A DNA stretch of 14,916 nt from positions 1 through 14,916 of the forward strand of contig JAKAHQ010000007.1 in NCBI GenBank assembly GCA_021814855.1, given 5' to 3'. The notes below the pieces were generated by a model, which searched no databases, was not told where the DNA came from, and saw only the letters and a list, made by a program, of their open reading frames with translations. The position numbers and the translations under genes are program-made. Below are positions 1-8,718 of the stretch, piece after piece. The stretch is from Bacteroidota bacterium (GTDB lineage Bacteria > Bacteroidota > Ignavibacteria > Ignavibacteriales > Melioribacteraceae). Position 1 is the stretch's first letter; each line of letters starts with the position of its first letter.

Positions 1-47
1 GATACAATCGTAAAGCCGAACAGAAATAATAAAATCATTTTTTTCAT
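1..47 (-). CDS. N-terminus of a putative exported protein (partial)
   Basis: Only the first 15 codons lie in the window; the gene continues past the left edge. The reading begins MKKMILLFLFGFTIV, two lysines followed by an unbroken hydrophobic run, which is the shape of a Sec signal peptide or a first membrane segment. A Shine-Dalgarno-like GGGGTGA (complement of 53-59) sits 5 nt before the ATG and supports this start. It is separated from the methyltransferase gene upstream of it by 237 nt, so it probably has its own promoter. Its function cannot be told from so little sequence. Confidence 0.6.
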   Translation of the reverse strand, partial: MKKMILLFLFGFTIV

Positions 48-284
48 TAGAATCACCCCATGAATTGTTTATAAAGAATACCCTTTTCAAGAAACAAATT
101 GAAGATGTTAAAGATATTAGTAATTAATGTACGGCATCCGTAAACATGATATAAAAATCTTTCTGTTTTGTATTCGGCGCGCATCTCTACTGACCGATTG
201 TTATCTATAATTTATAATTATTTAAACAAAAAAGTCAGGTTATTAAAAATCTCTATTACCTTTTTATTGCTTTAATAAACAGTT
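48..284. other. Intergenic gap, AT-rich, no gene seen
   Basis: This gap lies between the last methyltransferase gene and the exported-protein start. On the minus strand a four-base stem (AGGT/ACCT, around 237-263) is followed by a CTTTTTT run, which could be a weak terminator for the glycan operon, but the stem is poor. Nearer the exported-protein start, TTTATA with an upstream TTTGTT at 17 nt (minus strand, about 69-97) is a possible but weak promoter. No conserved RNA is recognised. Confidence 0.3.
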
Positions 285-1229
285 CTATTGAATTTTTTCA
301 AGAACGAGTGTATAACTTGTGTTGGGGTAATAGCGAATAGTATCTTCCTTGTACTCTTTAACAACGCAATTCGGAATTTTTTTTGCGATAGCTAATAAAT
401 CCCTACAGTAGCCAAGTTTTGTCATTCGCCATTTTTCATAGGTTGTTGCATTATGTATAGAGGGTTCGCAGAAGACTGCTCCTTTTTTGCAAACGCGAAA
501 AACTTCTTTTAAAGCAAGTTCGGCATTAACCTGTCCCAATTGTTCAAGGACATGATTTGTGTAAACAACATCATAAGAATTATCTGGCAAATCTATTTTT
601 GTCACATCTCCAAAAAAGAGTTCCTCATAGAACGATTCATAAACTAGATTAACAACGCATGAAGCCATGCGAGAGTGCGTATACTCAAACCCAGATATTT
701 TTATACCGGGCTTGGATTTGGCAAGCAGGAACATATTAAGGCCAGTTCCGCAGCCCGCATCAAGAACGGTTGGATTTTGTATTCCATCACATAGGGACGA
801 AATATGTTCAATTAATTCAATTCTAGGCCACGCATTTTTGCCAATCATAATTTTGCCGTTATGTTTCAAGGGTTGAGAGGTGGTAAGAACTCTCAAACTC
901 TCGTAGTCATCGCTGTATCTGGAAAATGTAGACTTACCATGCCGGCGAACAAATTTTATTATCCCTTTGAAATCGCCTAAAACTTTGAATGTTTTTTCGA
1001 TTGGGTTTATGTATGTAAATTTTTCGGGGAGAGTTGTAAGATAATTGCTAAAAGATTTTGGGTAGTAACAATATCCGAGTATGCTCGAAGCTTTATCCAT
1101 GCATCGTTGAAAATTAGCCCAGTCATTAAATTCTGGATGAGAACTTTGTCTGCGATCCGCGATATTGATTTTCTTATTAAGATTAATCTCTTTACATATT
1201 ATTGCATATTCCTGAGTGTCTGCCTTCAT
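285..1229 (-). CDS. Class I SAM-dependent methyltransferase
   Basis: A 314-residue protein. The C-terminal half is a Methyltransf_11-like Rossmann fold: motif I LDAGCGTG at residues 156-163, an acidic residue E182 at the end of strand 2 where the SAM ribose usually binds, GDVT at 207-210, and DVVYTNHVLEQL at 220-231, followed by a helix and the strand AVFCEP. The first 150 residues are a long extension without a motif I recognise; it may give substrate specificity. The ATG is preceded by GGAG at 8 nt (complement of 1238-1241). It lies 41 nt downstream of another methyltransferase gene at the end of the glycan cluster, so a sugar or glycan intermediate is a plausible acceptor. That acceptor is inferred, not shown. 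Small-molecule or lipid methylation cannot be excluded. Confidence 0.85.
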   Translation of the reverse strand: MKADTQEYAIICKEINLNKKINIADRRQSSHPEFNDWANFQRCMDKASSILGYCYYPKSFSNYLTTLPEKFTYINPIEKTFKVLGDFKGIIKFVRRHGKSTFSRYSDDYESLRVLTTSQPLKHNGKIMIGKNAWPRIELIEHISSLCDGIQNPTVLDAGCGTGLNMFLLAKSKPGIKISGFEYTHSRMASCVVNLVYESFYEELFFGDVTKIDLPDNSYDVVYTNHVLEQLGQVNAELALKEVFRVCKKGAVFCEPSIHNATTYEKWRMTKLGYCRDLLAIAKKIPNCVVKEYKEDTIRYYPNTSYTLVLEKIQ

Positions 1230-1270
1230 AATGCATTCTCCGTAATATATTTTAGGAATGATTGGAATAT

Positions 1271-1903
1271 TTATTTTGACATTAGATACATTACATCAAT
1301 ATTGTCGTTGTCGAGATATTTATAGTTTTTTTCTTTCAGCAGATTTAGGTTTGGAAACATTTGTCGATACAGAGATGAAAAATCTGCCTTCCAAAGAAGG
1401 TTAGTATTGCCTCTATAGCCGACTTCTTTTGTTTCTTTTGAGAAATATTCGAAGCCCCAAATATATCTTTTAGAGCAACGGTAAATTTCGCGCATAACGT
1501 CATGCAAATCTTTTTTTGATATGTGAATTAAGACGCCGGATGTATAAACCATATCAAAGAAGTTATCCTTAAAAGGAAGATCAAATGCAGAACCATGCAG
1601 AATGTTTATTCCGTTGAGCCGTTTTCTTGCGCTCTCGGCTGCCGATTCATTGATTTCAATTCCGTATAAATGTTTGAACCCCATTTGTTGAAGCAGCAAT
1701 AACTGATTGCCGGAGTTCATGCCGACTTCCAGTATCTTCATTCGGCGGTCTAACGAATGTAAAAATTCTTCATTCATTGTTTCGCGGGAAACCCCGAAGT
1801 TATTTAAATACAGATTATTGAGTTGTGCAATATCAAAAGTGTTTCGACGTGTATATTCATCTCCGAAATTACCCGCCCATGTTTCTTCTTGAAAACTATG
1901 CAA
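1271..1903 (-). CDS. Pseudaminic acid biosynthesis-associated methylase family protein
   Basis: A 210-residue SAM methyltransferase. The N-terminus carries the signature W9-x-G-x-FGDEY-x-x-RN21, typical of the family named pseudaminic acid biosynthesis-associated methylase (TIGR03587). It is followed by the SAM motif ILEVGMNSGNQ (57-67), GIEIN (81-85), FDMVYTSGVLIHI (116-128) and the family-like C-terminal segments YIWGFEYFS and YRG...LLWKADF. Length matches the family, about 200 residues. The start is TTG: the frame upstream is open back to a TAA with no ATG or GTG, and a strong AGGAAGG (complement of 1912-1918) lies 8 nt before TTG. Family members often sit beside nonulosonic acid genes, but no pseB/C/H/G/I/F homologue is in this window, so the sugar it modifies is unknown. 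It follows the carbohydrate-biosynthesis gene by 39 nt. Confidence 0.82.
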   Translation of the reverse strand: MHSFQEETWAGNFGDEYTRRNTFDIAQLNNLYLNNFGVSRETMNEEFLHSLDRRMKILEVGMNSGNQLLLLQQMGFKHLYGIEINESAAESARKRLNGINILHGSAFDLPFKDNFFDMVYTSGVLIHISKKDLHDVMREIYRCSKRYIWGFEYFSKETKEVGYRGNTNLLWKADFSSLYRQMFPNLNLLKEKNYKYLDNDNIDVMYLMSK

Positions 1904-1911
1904 TTTTTTTA

Positions 1912-1918
1912 CCTTCCT
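1912..1918 (-). promoter_or_regulatory. Strong ribosome binding site deciding a TTG start
   Basis: On the minus strand this reads AGGAAGG, followed after eight bases (T and seven A) by TTG. It is the best Shine-Dalgarno match in the window and fixes the start of the methylase at 1903, where no ATG is available upstream of the conserved W-x-G-x-FG motif. Confidence 0.7.
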
Positions 1919-1942
1919 GTTGTTTGTACTTTTATTATTTAA

Positions 1943-3337
1943 TTAACGAAAAATCTCGTTGAATAATTCACCTTTAAGAAATTTTGTATCGATACCCCTC
2001 CGTTTGTAAAACTCCGCAAAGAACGGAATATATTTTTCGTAGATAACGCGCAGTTTTTCCATTCTATAGTTTTCGAAAACCCACAAATGTTTTTTAAGCT
2101 TATACAGCCGGGAGAATACCGCCCTGTTGTAAAATGGTTTTGCAATTCTAAGTAGAATGTAAACCAGCCAATGCCAGAAATAAATTTTGTAAAATGATTT
2201 ATGCCCGGCTTCCTTTGTTCGGTTAACGGTGTTTTGAAAAAAATATGCCGCGCGAATGTGATTCATTCCGTCTCCGAAACCGATAATGTTTTTGATCAAT
2301 TCATTTCTTGTCGCGTCTTTTTCCGGTGCGAAGAATTTTTCCATTCTGCCGGTTTCGTAAAATTCAAAAATTGATTTGCTGAGTTCATCGTAAGATTTAA
2401 TGAGAGCCGAGCCTTTGAATACCGGATCGCGGTTGAAATTTGGATCCGGATTTATAAAGATTGTTTGCTTTCCCATGAGCCAGGCTTCGAGAGCGGTTGT
2501 GGATTCGAAGCATGTCCAAAAATCCGAAACGCTTATCAAATCATGAATCGCTTCTTCTTCGGATAGATAAATGACATTTTCGTAATGAATAAGTTCACGC
2601 ATTTCATTTCTAACCGGTTCGGGTCTTTCCGGCGCGTTTTCCTGCGGATGCTGTTTGAGTATGAATAGTATATCGGGATTATTTTCTATTGCGCTTTTAA
2701 GTACATCGCGCACGGCTTTTCGCTGTTCCTCAATCCATTTGAATTTGCTTTTATCGCCGCCGGCCCAAAATAACAATTCATCTCTGCCCCGGTGATGATC
2801 CATTTTTCCGAATGCCCAGCCTGCGTAACCAATTACCTTTTTATACGAAAGCTTATTGTACTTGCGAAGAAATTCATCTTTAGACATGAATTTATAAATT
2901 GAGTACCGATCGAAACCAACTCCTCCGGTTACTACAATTTTATCTGCCGAAGCAGGTTCTTTTGTTTTCAAAAAATCTGCAGTGCGTTCGCTCCAGCAGC
3001 AAACATAATCTTGATAAAATTTTCTGGCGCGGTTGAATCCCCAATAGTCGAAAGTACCGTCTGTTCTAAAATTTCCTTCCGAGATAAGAGCGAACAGGGG
3101 AATGTTTTGATCGTGGGCTATTTGGGAAATCTTAAAGTAAAGGTTGGAGCCGATAGTGTTTGCTTGTAATATTACATCCGGTTTAATGCGGTAAATCTGG
3201 TGAATGTCGATATTAAGCGCGTGATAAAACTCACAGTTCAAGAACCGTTCGGCGTAGTAACGTATCGGCAGCAACATTTCCACGTCGCGGCCAACGGCGT
3301 CGTCTGTAAAACATAATACTTTTACTTTTTTGTTCAT
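1943..3337 (-). CDS. Surface carbohydrate biosynthesis protein, GT-B-like
   Basis: A 464-residue protein resembling capsule/surface-polysaccharide glycosyl- or glycerophosphotransferases with two Rossmann halves. Visible marks are PDVILQAN (53-60), LISEGNFRTDG (84-94), an IGYAGWAFG loop starting the second half (169-177), LKQHP (227-231), and the GT-B-like acceptor/nucleotide segment SDFWTCFESTTALEAWLMG (271-289), with E278 and E284 as candidate nucleotide-sugar contacts. The C-terminus (about 380-464) is an extension with a hydrophobic aromatic stretch (386-397) flanked by basic residues, suggesting peripheral attachment to the inner membrane. I start at the ATG at 3337; a TTG directly before it is also in frame, and neither has a good Shine-Dalgarno. 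It lies 24 nt after the family-4 glycosyltransferase. The exact donor and acceptor are unknown. Confidence 0.75.
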   Translation of the reverse strand: MNKKVKVLCFTDDAVGRDVEMLLPIRYYAERFLNCEFYHALNIDIHQIYRIKPDVILQANTIGSNLYFKISQIAHDQNIPLFALISEGNFRTDGTFDYWGFNRARKFYQDYVCCWSERTADFLKTKEPASADKIVVTGGVGFDRYSIYKFMSKDEFLRKYNKLSYKKVIGYAGWAFGKMDHHRGRDELLFWAGGDKSKFKWIEEQRKAVRDVLKSAIENNPDILFILKQHPQENAPERPEPVRNEMRELIHYENVIYLSEEEAIHDLISVSDFWTCFESTTALEAWLMGKQTIFINPDPNFNRDPVFKGSALIKSYDELSKSIFEFYETGRMEKFFAPEKDATRNELIKNIIGFGDGMNHIRAAYFFQNTVNRTKEAGHKSFYKIYFWHWLVYILLRIAKPFYNRAVFSRLYKLKKHLWVFENYRMEKLRVIYEKYIPFFAEFYKRRGIDTKFLKGELFNEIFR

Positions 3338-3361
3338 CAAATTTATTCGCGAAGAAGAAAC

Positions 3362-4672
3362 TTATTCCTTTTGTCTTCCGGTTGTTATTTGATTTAGATA
3401 GCCGGCTAATTTCTTAGTTAAATTTCTATTGGTATACTGGGAAATATCTGTTGTATTTGAAACCAATTTTCCTTGTTTAAATTTTTCGTATAAATCTTTT
3501 ACTGTTGCCAGGGTTTTATCCGGATCCGAGAAGCCGCAGGTAAAACCGCCGTCTACGCCGTGAACAATTTTCGACGCGTCGCTCTCTTCCGGTCCAATTA
3601 CAATAATAGGTCTTCGCGAAGCAAGGTACTCAAATAATTTTCCGGGAAGTCTGCCGTTTACGTTAGGCATATCGTTCAAAATAAGAATCAAAGCTTGAGA
3701 GCGATGCATCCGCTCAAGAGTATCTTTCCGCGATAAATGATCGAACAGTACCAGGTTATTTTTTAATCCGAGCGATTCAATTTCGTCAATGACGGCGTGA
3801 CCGATAAATCCCGCCAATTCGATTTCAAGATCGGCGGCAAACCGCTTATCCTCTTTGGATAAAATGGATAACGCTTTCCAAAGTGTCTTGGCATTTCGAT
3901 CCGGCCCCAGACTTCCGTAATGACTTAACGTAAATTTGGGAGAAAGTGAAACAGAGATATCCTTAAAATCGTCTTCATCGTAACCCCAGACAATTACCCC
4001 GACATCTTTCGCTCCGATGGATTCGAGATCGGCTTTCCAAGTATTGCTGCAGATTGTAACCTTGTTTGCCCATTTAAACACTCGTTGTTCCATCTTCTCG
4101 TGGATTTTTTTAGAGATCGGGTTAAGCATCAGCTGAGGAAAATAATCCACCTGAGTCCACGGGTCCTGAAAATCTGCATGCCAGGGTATTCCTAAATTTT
4201 TCTTTACGCCGTAGGCAATCATATGAGTTGTTTGCGGCGGCCCGTTTGTAAATAATGCATCTACGGGATTGTCTTTTAGATATTTGGATAAAAAATTTAC
4301 GCTGGGGCGAATCCAAAACCTTCGGGCGTCAGGAATAAAAATATTTCCGCGTATCCAGATTCCAAGTTTGTGTGTGAAGCTTGGATTCTCTTCCTCAAGA
4401 AAAACATTATGAATTCTTTCTTGTTTCATCTTGCCCGTAATCAATTTAAATAAATTATACGGTTCCCAAATTCTTGTTTTGATAGTTACTGTGCCCGGCG
4501 GTATATCTTTAAAGTTACCGTCATCAAGCACCGGGTATTCCGGGTTGTCTGCAGTACAGATAACCGGCTCCCACCCAAACTCGCGCAGATATTTTGCAAA
4601 TTTAAGGCAGCGATGAACCGCGATTCCTCCTGCAGGCGGCCAGTAGTATGATATGATTAAAACTTTTTTCAT
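3362..4672 (-). CDS. Glycosyltransferase family 4 (GT-B)
   Basis: A 436-residue cytoplasmic GT-B enzyme that should transfer a sugar from a nucleotide-sugar donor to a growing lipid-linked glycan. The N-terminus SYYWPPAGGIAVHR (8-21) is the glycine-rich acceptor-side loop common in this subfamily. HADFQDPW (165-172) lies in the first domain, and the second domain starts near FTLSHYGSLGPDRN (247-260). The donor-site segment GRLPGKLFEYLASRRPII (340-357) contains the expected glutamate, E348. No transmembrane segment is seen. Its ATG overlaps the flippase TGA (ATGA, 4669-4672), which implies translational coupling. Family membership is clear; linkage and sugar cannot be read from sequence. Confidence 0.88.
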   Translation of the reverse strand: MKKVLIISYYWPPAGGIAVHRCLKFAKYLREFGWEPVICTADNPEYPVLDDGNFKDIPPGTVTIKTRIWEPYNLFKLITGKMKQERIHNVFLEEENPSFTHKLGIWIRGNIFIPDARRFWIRPSVNFLSKYLKDNPVDALFTNGPPQTTHMIAYGVKKNLGIPWHADFQDPWTQVDYFPQLMLNPISKKIHEKMEQRVFKWANKVTICSNTWKADLESIGAKDVGVIVWGYDEDDFKDISVSLSPKFTLSHYGSLGPDRNAKTLWKALSILSKEDKRFAADLEIELAGFIGHAVIDEIESLGLKNNLVLFDHLSRKDTLERMHRSQALILILNDMPNVNGRLPGKLFEYLASRRPIIVIGPEESDASKIVHGVDGGFTCGFSDPDKTLATVKDLYEKFKQGKLVSNTTDISQYTNRNLTKKLAGYLNQITTGRQKE

Positions 4673-6189
4673 ACGCGCCCAACCATGCCAGAATCCGGCG
4701 ATGATTTACCCGCGCCCTTCAATATTCCTTTTATGAAGTCTGAAATTCTTGCCGGGCTCGTTAGAATCTCTAGCTCCGCTTTTTCGTAAAAATTAAAAAT
4801 GTAAAGCACGAGAGGGAATAAAATTGTTAGAAGAAATTTTATTGACCACAGGAATATTTTATTCATCTCCGGCAGAAGATAGATTGGAGATGCGAGCGCT
4901 ACACCTATAACGATCATCAAAAATAATTTTGAATTTTCAAATTCAATTCTAAAGTATTTATTAGACAGAAACTGGGAAACGATATGAAATATAACGAACG
5001 CAACGAGCGTGTTTATCGCCGCGGCCATAATGCCGTATTTTGGAATAAAGATAAAATTGAGAACTATATTCAACGCGGAAGATGCAAGCGTAATCCAAGC
5101 CACGTGCTTTGTGTTTTTAGTCAGCATCATTCCCAACGAGGCGGTCAAGCGCATACCGCTGAATACATACGAAAGCAATATGATGGGTATTACCAGATAT
5201 GCCGAGTAATAATCGTTTTGCTGCGCGAAAACTTTAATGATTTCTTTGCTGAACAAGGAAAGAAAAACAAATCCCCAAACAAAAAAGAAAGTTGAGTAAG
5301 TCATTAACTTTGAAAAGAAGCGGGTATCATCCGGCTGACCATAATATTTATACGCAATCGGAAGCAATCCAAGACTGAACGGAAGAACAAGAAACATGTT
5401 AAGAACACCGGCTACGCGGTAACCAAGTCCGTATAAAGCGACGTATTTGGAACCCAATAGATATTTTATGACGAATCGATCGCTTTGATTAAGCAATAAA
5501 AATCCCACGGCGCTGAACACAAGAGGTACGCCGAATTTCAACGCAATTATTAGCAGCGGAAAACTAAAACGCATTTTAAATTGCGGTATAATTTTGATTA
5601 GAAGAACGACTGTTGTAAGAATTTCTACAATTAACGAGGCCGTCAATATTCCGTTAATGCCCTGGTCTTTAAATGCTACCAGATAAATTGTTAACAGCAT
5701 CAACAGAAAGGTCCCTGCGATGCTGACCGACGAGTAAAAAACGGATTCCTCTTCAGCCCGTATCTTTGCCAAAAACAAATTGTTCAACACCTTAAAAAAT
5801 ACTATGTACGAGATCAGCCGTAAATACTCTGCCTTTATCTGAGCATGTTCAAAGAAAGGGGCATACTTAAATGCGAAGAATTCCGTAACAACAACAAGTA
5901 TGAGACTAACGCCGAGGACAAAAACGGTTAGCGTAAATAACGCGGTTCTTTTCTGCTGATTGTATTCTTTACTGTTGTTAAGAAAAATAAGCGAACTCGC
6001 CTGCCCGAGAATTATAGTTCCTGCTAAAATCTGGATAATATTATCAATAAGATCCCAGTTGCCGAAATCATTCAGAAGAAGTTTTTTCGTATAAAGCGGC
6101 AGTAAAACTATCCCAATAACCTTTGGCGCAATGTTGCTTAAACTGTAAACGAAAGTATCTCGAACTGTGCTTTTAAGTCGCTCAAGCAT
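4669..6189 (-). CDS. Wzx-like oligosaccharide flippase (MOP superfamily)
   Basis: A 506-residue polytopic inner-membrane protein with roughly 12-14 hydrophobic segments spread over the whole length. The N-terminus has the typical Wzx/MVF pattern: an amphipathic start, then IAPKVIGIVLLPLYTK (20-35) and DFGNWDL (41-47). A repeated fold half begins near 210 (FGVPLVFSAVGFLLLNQSDRFVI), as in polysaccharide flippases. The likely job is to move undecaprenyl-linked oligosaccharide to the periplasmic side. The ATG follows the YfhO stop codon with no base between them (TAAATG), and its TGA overlaps the next glycosyltransferase start, so the three are made from one message. No Wzy polymerase or Wzz chain-length protein is visible in the window. 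The terminal 20 residues are hydrophilic. Confidence 0.9.
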   Translation of the reverse strand: MLERLKSTVRDTFVYSLSNIAPKVIGIVLLPLYTKKLLLNDFGNWDLIDNIIQILAGTIILGQASSLIFLNNSKEYNQQKRTALFTLTVFVLGVSLILVVVTEFFAFKYAPFFEHAQIKAEYLRLISYIVFFKVLNNLFLAKIRAEEESVFYSSVSIAGTFLLMLLTIYLVAFKDQGINGILTASLIVEILTTVVLLIKIIPQFKMRFSFPLLIIALKFGVPLVFSAVGFLLLNQSDRFVIKYLLGSKYVALYGLGYRVAGVLNMFLVLPFSLGLLPIAYKYYGQPDDTRFFSKLMTYSTFFFVWGFVFLSLFSKEIIKVFAQQNDYYSAYLVIPIILLSYVFSGMRLTASLGMMLTKNTKHVAWITLASSALNIVLNFIFIPKYGIMAAAINTLVAFVIFHIVSQFLSNKYFRIEFENSKLFLMIVIGVALASPIYLLPEMNKIFLWSIKFLLTILFPLVLYIFNFYEKAELEILTSPARISDFIKGILKGAGKSSPDSGMVGRV

Positions 6190-8718
6190 TTATTGTTTTT
6201 CCGCCGAGTTCTTCTTTTTATTTAGATATAAGACGTAGCCGAGTCCGCCAAACATTAAAATGTTAAGGAGAAGTGATAAATATTTTCCAGCTACAAATCC
6301 GCCCGGTTCGTATATAAACTTAACTTGATGCTTACCTTGCGGAACGACTATTCCCTGAAAACCGTAATTTGTTTTATATACATGAACCGGATTTCCATCA
6401 ACAAAAGCTTTCCAGCCGGGAAGGTACGTCGTTCCGTAAAAAAGGAAATTGTTCCCTTTTGCGTTTACCTCCGCGGTTACGGATTCATCTTTATACTGAG
6501 TGATTTGAACCGTAGATGTGGAATCGCATTTGTCGTATTTGAAATTGAGATTTTCTACAAAGGCAACTTTCTTCGGATCGAAAGAATTAGTCTTTACGGC
6601 ATTGAGAATATCGACACCGGATTTCTGCGCAACGCTGTCCGCAAAATAAATTCTCGGCAAGGCCATATCATTGCGGTAAACAAATTCGTTTTTACCTTGA
6701 TATAGGTTTACAAATCCTGCCGGACTGTATGGCTGGTCGGTGACAATATATTTTACGTCGAGCATTCTCCACAGAGTAGGGTTAACTGGCGTTCCGACAA
6801 CATCCATAATGTCCTGGTAGCTGCGCGGTTTGGCTGCCGAATACCCGTAAAAATCTTCCTGAAGAAAATAAACATTGAAGTTGCCGTTATCCGAGAATGA
6901 ACCCATTGAACCGTCTTGCTTTAAATTTAATAACCGATGTGGCTGTGTATCATTTTGTTTTTTGATGACCGAAATGTAATTGGGTTCCCGGAACATACTG
7001 TTAACCTGCTCTGCGTCAACATAAGATGCGCCGCGTTCGCTTATTCTAAAAAGATCAAAAAGAACAAGAACAACCATGCCGGTTATAAATATATCCCGAT
7101 TAATTTTTGATTTTACAAAAGAATAGATTAAACCGAAAACCAACGCCAGTAAACCGAAAGAAATTATCACATCTCCCTTGAACATCTCGGTCATATACTC
7201 CGAAAGGGCATTAAACATTTGTGCTCTTTGAGATTGGCCAAGAGATGAAACATAATCACTAACACGCTGGGCAAACGCATCGCCCAAACTTCCGCTTAAT
7301 AGAATTGCAATAATAAATAACCCGGCAAAGCCAATTGCGACAAATTTCAAAATCTTTTCCAGTTTAAGATTTTTTTCTTCCCTCAGAGAAATAATTTTCA
7401 TAATTCCCAAACCGGCGAGTATTGGGAACAGAATCTGAACAACATGAAGTATCATTGATGGAGAACGGAAGTTATTGAACGACGGCATGTAATTATAAAA
7501 TAAATTATAAAGTAACGGAAAGTTTTTTCCGAAGGAGAGAATTAGGAATATCAAAATCACAATTCCTAAAAACTGAACTATGGGGTCGCGCCATCTAATA
7601 AACAAGGTTAAGATTCCGAGCGCAAAGATAATTACACCCATATACATCGCAGTATCAACAAACGGCATTTGTCCGAAATATGTGTTCACTTCCGCATCCT
7701 GATTCTGCGAAAGCGGACCGTTGTATGTTGACTTTCCAAATCCGTAGTAAGAAGGGATGATAAAAGTCATTACCTCGCCGGGCGAGAACGACCAGTTTGT
7801 TGCGTATTCGTAAGCGTTATTTTGAGATTCGGCACCCGTTTCTTTCAACTCAGTAACGCTCTTTGTTCCTCGCGTGGAATATGGCTTGTATTCGTAGAGC
7901 TGCGCATATGTATCGAACGACATGAGGAGCGCGATCAAACCAACGGCGGCAACAATCCCAAGCGATTTGAATAATTGTTTTATTAGAAATTGATCCTTTG
8001 CCGTAAATGCCCGGATAAAGAAATAAATAAAATATATTCCGGTAGCGAGAACAAAATAAAATACTATTTGAACATGAGCACCCAGAACAAGAAGATGCAT
8101 GCCCAGCAGGAACAAGAGTATATCCATAAGGGTTATTTTTTTCTGGAACTTGAAAAGCATCATTAGGATGAACGGAAAAATAGCAAGACTCATTAATTTT
8201 GTAATATGTCCGATGTAGAACAGCATCACTATTCCCGTGCTGAAAATAGTAGCTGCAGAAACAAGAAAACTTAAACCCCTTCCGGCGCCGAAACTCCTCA
8301 TAAAGAAAAAAGCAGTGAAAGCGAGAATTAGAAAACTAAAAGTATAGATAGCATTGTAATCGTGGAAAAATGCCGAATAAGTTTTTGTAACAACCGAATA
8401 CGCAAGAGAAGTAAGGTCAAACCATCTTAACGACATTGAAGTTGCAACGGCGGGCATTCCGCAAAAGATGTAAGGATTCCACAATGAAATGCCGTCGCGG
8501 TCTTTGTTTGCGTATTCGCGCAGACTTTTTACCTGGATTAAATCCCCGGAGTTTGTAGTTTTATCGCCGAACATTACCGGCGAGTAGAAGATTAAGATTA
8601 AGACCAAGATCAAGAGCAAGAGTAGCGGGGTCTGATATTTCTCCGGAATGTATTTCCCAAAATTAAATCCGCCTTCCGATGATTTTTGAAGCGAAGCTTT
8701 TTTTTGCTGCTTTGCCAT
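6190..8718 (-). CDS. YfhO family membrane protein, GT-C-like
   Basis: An 842-residue integral membrane protein of the YfhO family (PF09586). After a basic, hydrophilic N-terminus comes a Leu/Ile-rich first membrane segment (31-46), then the family-typical extracytoplasmic loop with SGDL (57-60) and LWNPYIFCGMPA (79-90), then many further membrane segments to about residue 560. The part from about 580 to 810 is soluble and beta-rich, including LPGWKAFVDG and VPQGKHQVKFIYEPGG, and a final membrane helix precedes a KKK tail. In Bacillus, YfhO is linked to glycosylation of lipoteichoic acid on the outer face of the membrane; by analogy this protein may add or transfer sugars from a lipid carrier in the periplasm. 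The start is supported by GGAG 5 nt before ATG. It is directly fused in operon terms to the flippase (TAAATG). Confidence 0.88.
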   Translation of the reverse strand: MAKQQKKASLQKSSEGGFNFGKYIPEKYQTPLLLLLILVLILIFYSPVMFGDKTTNSGDLIQVKSLREYANKDRDGISLWNPYIFCGMPAVATSMSLRWFDLTSLAYSVVTKTYSAFFHDYNAIYTFSFLILAFTAFFFMRSFGAGRGLSFLVSAATIFSTGIVMLFYIGHITKLMSLAIFPFILMMLFKFQKKITLMDILLFLLGMHLLVLGAHVQIVFYFVLATGIYFIYFFIRAFTAKDQFLIKQLFKSLGIVAAVGLIALLMSFDTYAQLYEYKPYSTRGTKSVTELKETGAESQNNAYEYATNWSFSPGEVMTFIIPSYYGFGKSTYNGPLSQNQDAEVNTYFGQMPFVDTAMYMGVIIFALGILTLFIRWRDPIVQFLGIVILIFLILSFGKNFPLLYNLFYNYMPSFNNFRSPSMILHVVQILFPILAGLGIMKIISLREEKNLKLEKILKFVAIGFAGLFIIAILLSGSLGDAFAQRVSDYVSSLGQSQRAQMFNALSEYMTEMFKGDVIISFGLLALVFGLIYSFVKSKINRDIFITGMVVLVLFDLFRISERGASYVDAEQVNSMFREPNYISVIKKQNDTQPHRLLNLKQDGSMGSFSDNGNFNVYFLQEDFYGYSAAKPRSYQDIMDVVGTPVNPTLWRMLDVKYIVTDQPYSPAGFVNLYQGKNEFVYRNDMALPRIYFADSVAQKSGVDILNAVKTNSFDPKKVAFVENLNFKYDKCDSTSTVQITQYKDESVTAEVNAKGNNFLFYGTTYLPGWKAFVDGNPVHVYKTNYGFQGIVVPQGKHQVKFIYEPGGFVAGKYLSLLLNILMFGGLGYVLYLNKKKNSAEKQ
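8588..8623. repeat. Imperfect hexanucleotide tandem repeat (AAGANN x6)
   Basis: Six consecutive units AAGATT, AAGATT, AAGACC, AAGATC, AAGAGC, AAGAGT lie inside the YfhO gene. Read on the coding strand they give alternating Leu and Leu/Ile/Val codons and build the first transmembrane segment. It may be a slippage-prone tract or only the result of codon choice for a hydrophobic helix. Confidence 0.6.

Noticed and set aside
237..263. A possible terminator after the last methyltransferase
   Set aside because: The stem has only four base pairs and a long loop; not strong enough to list as a terminator by itself.
3338..3340. TTG as an alternative start of the carbohydrate biosynthesis gene
   Set aside because: It directly precedes an ATG in the same frame and no ribosome binding site favours it.
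4984..5295. A 103-codon plus-strand frame
   Set aside because: It is antisense to the flippase gene, whose membrane pattern and operon junctions are clear.
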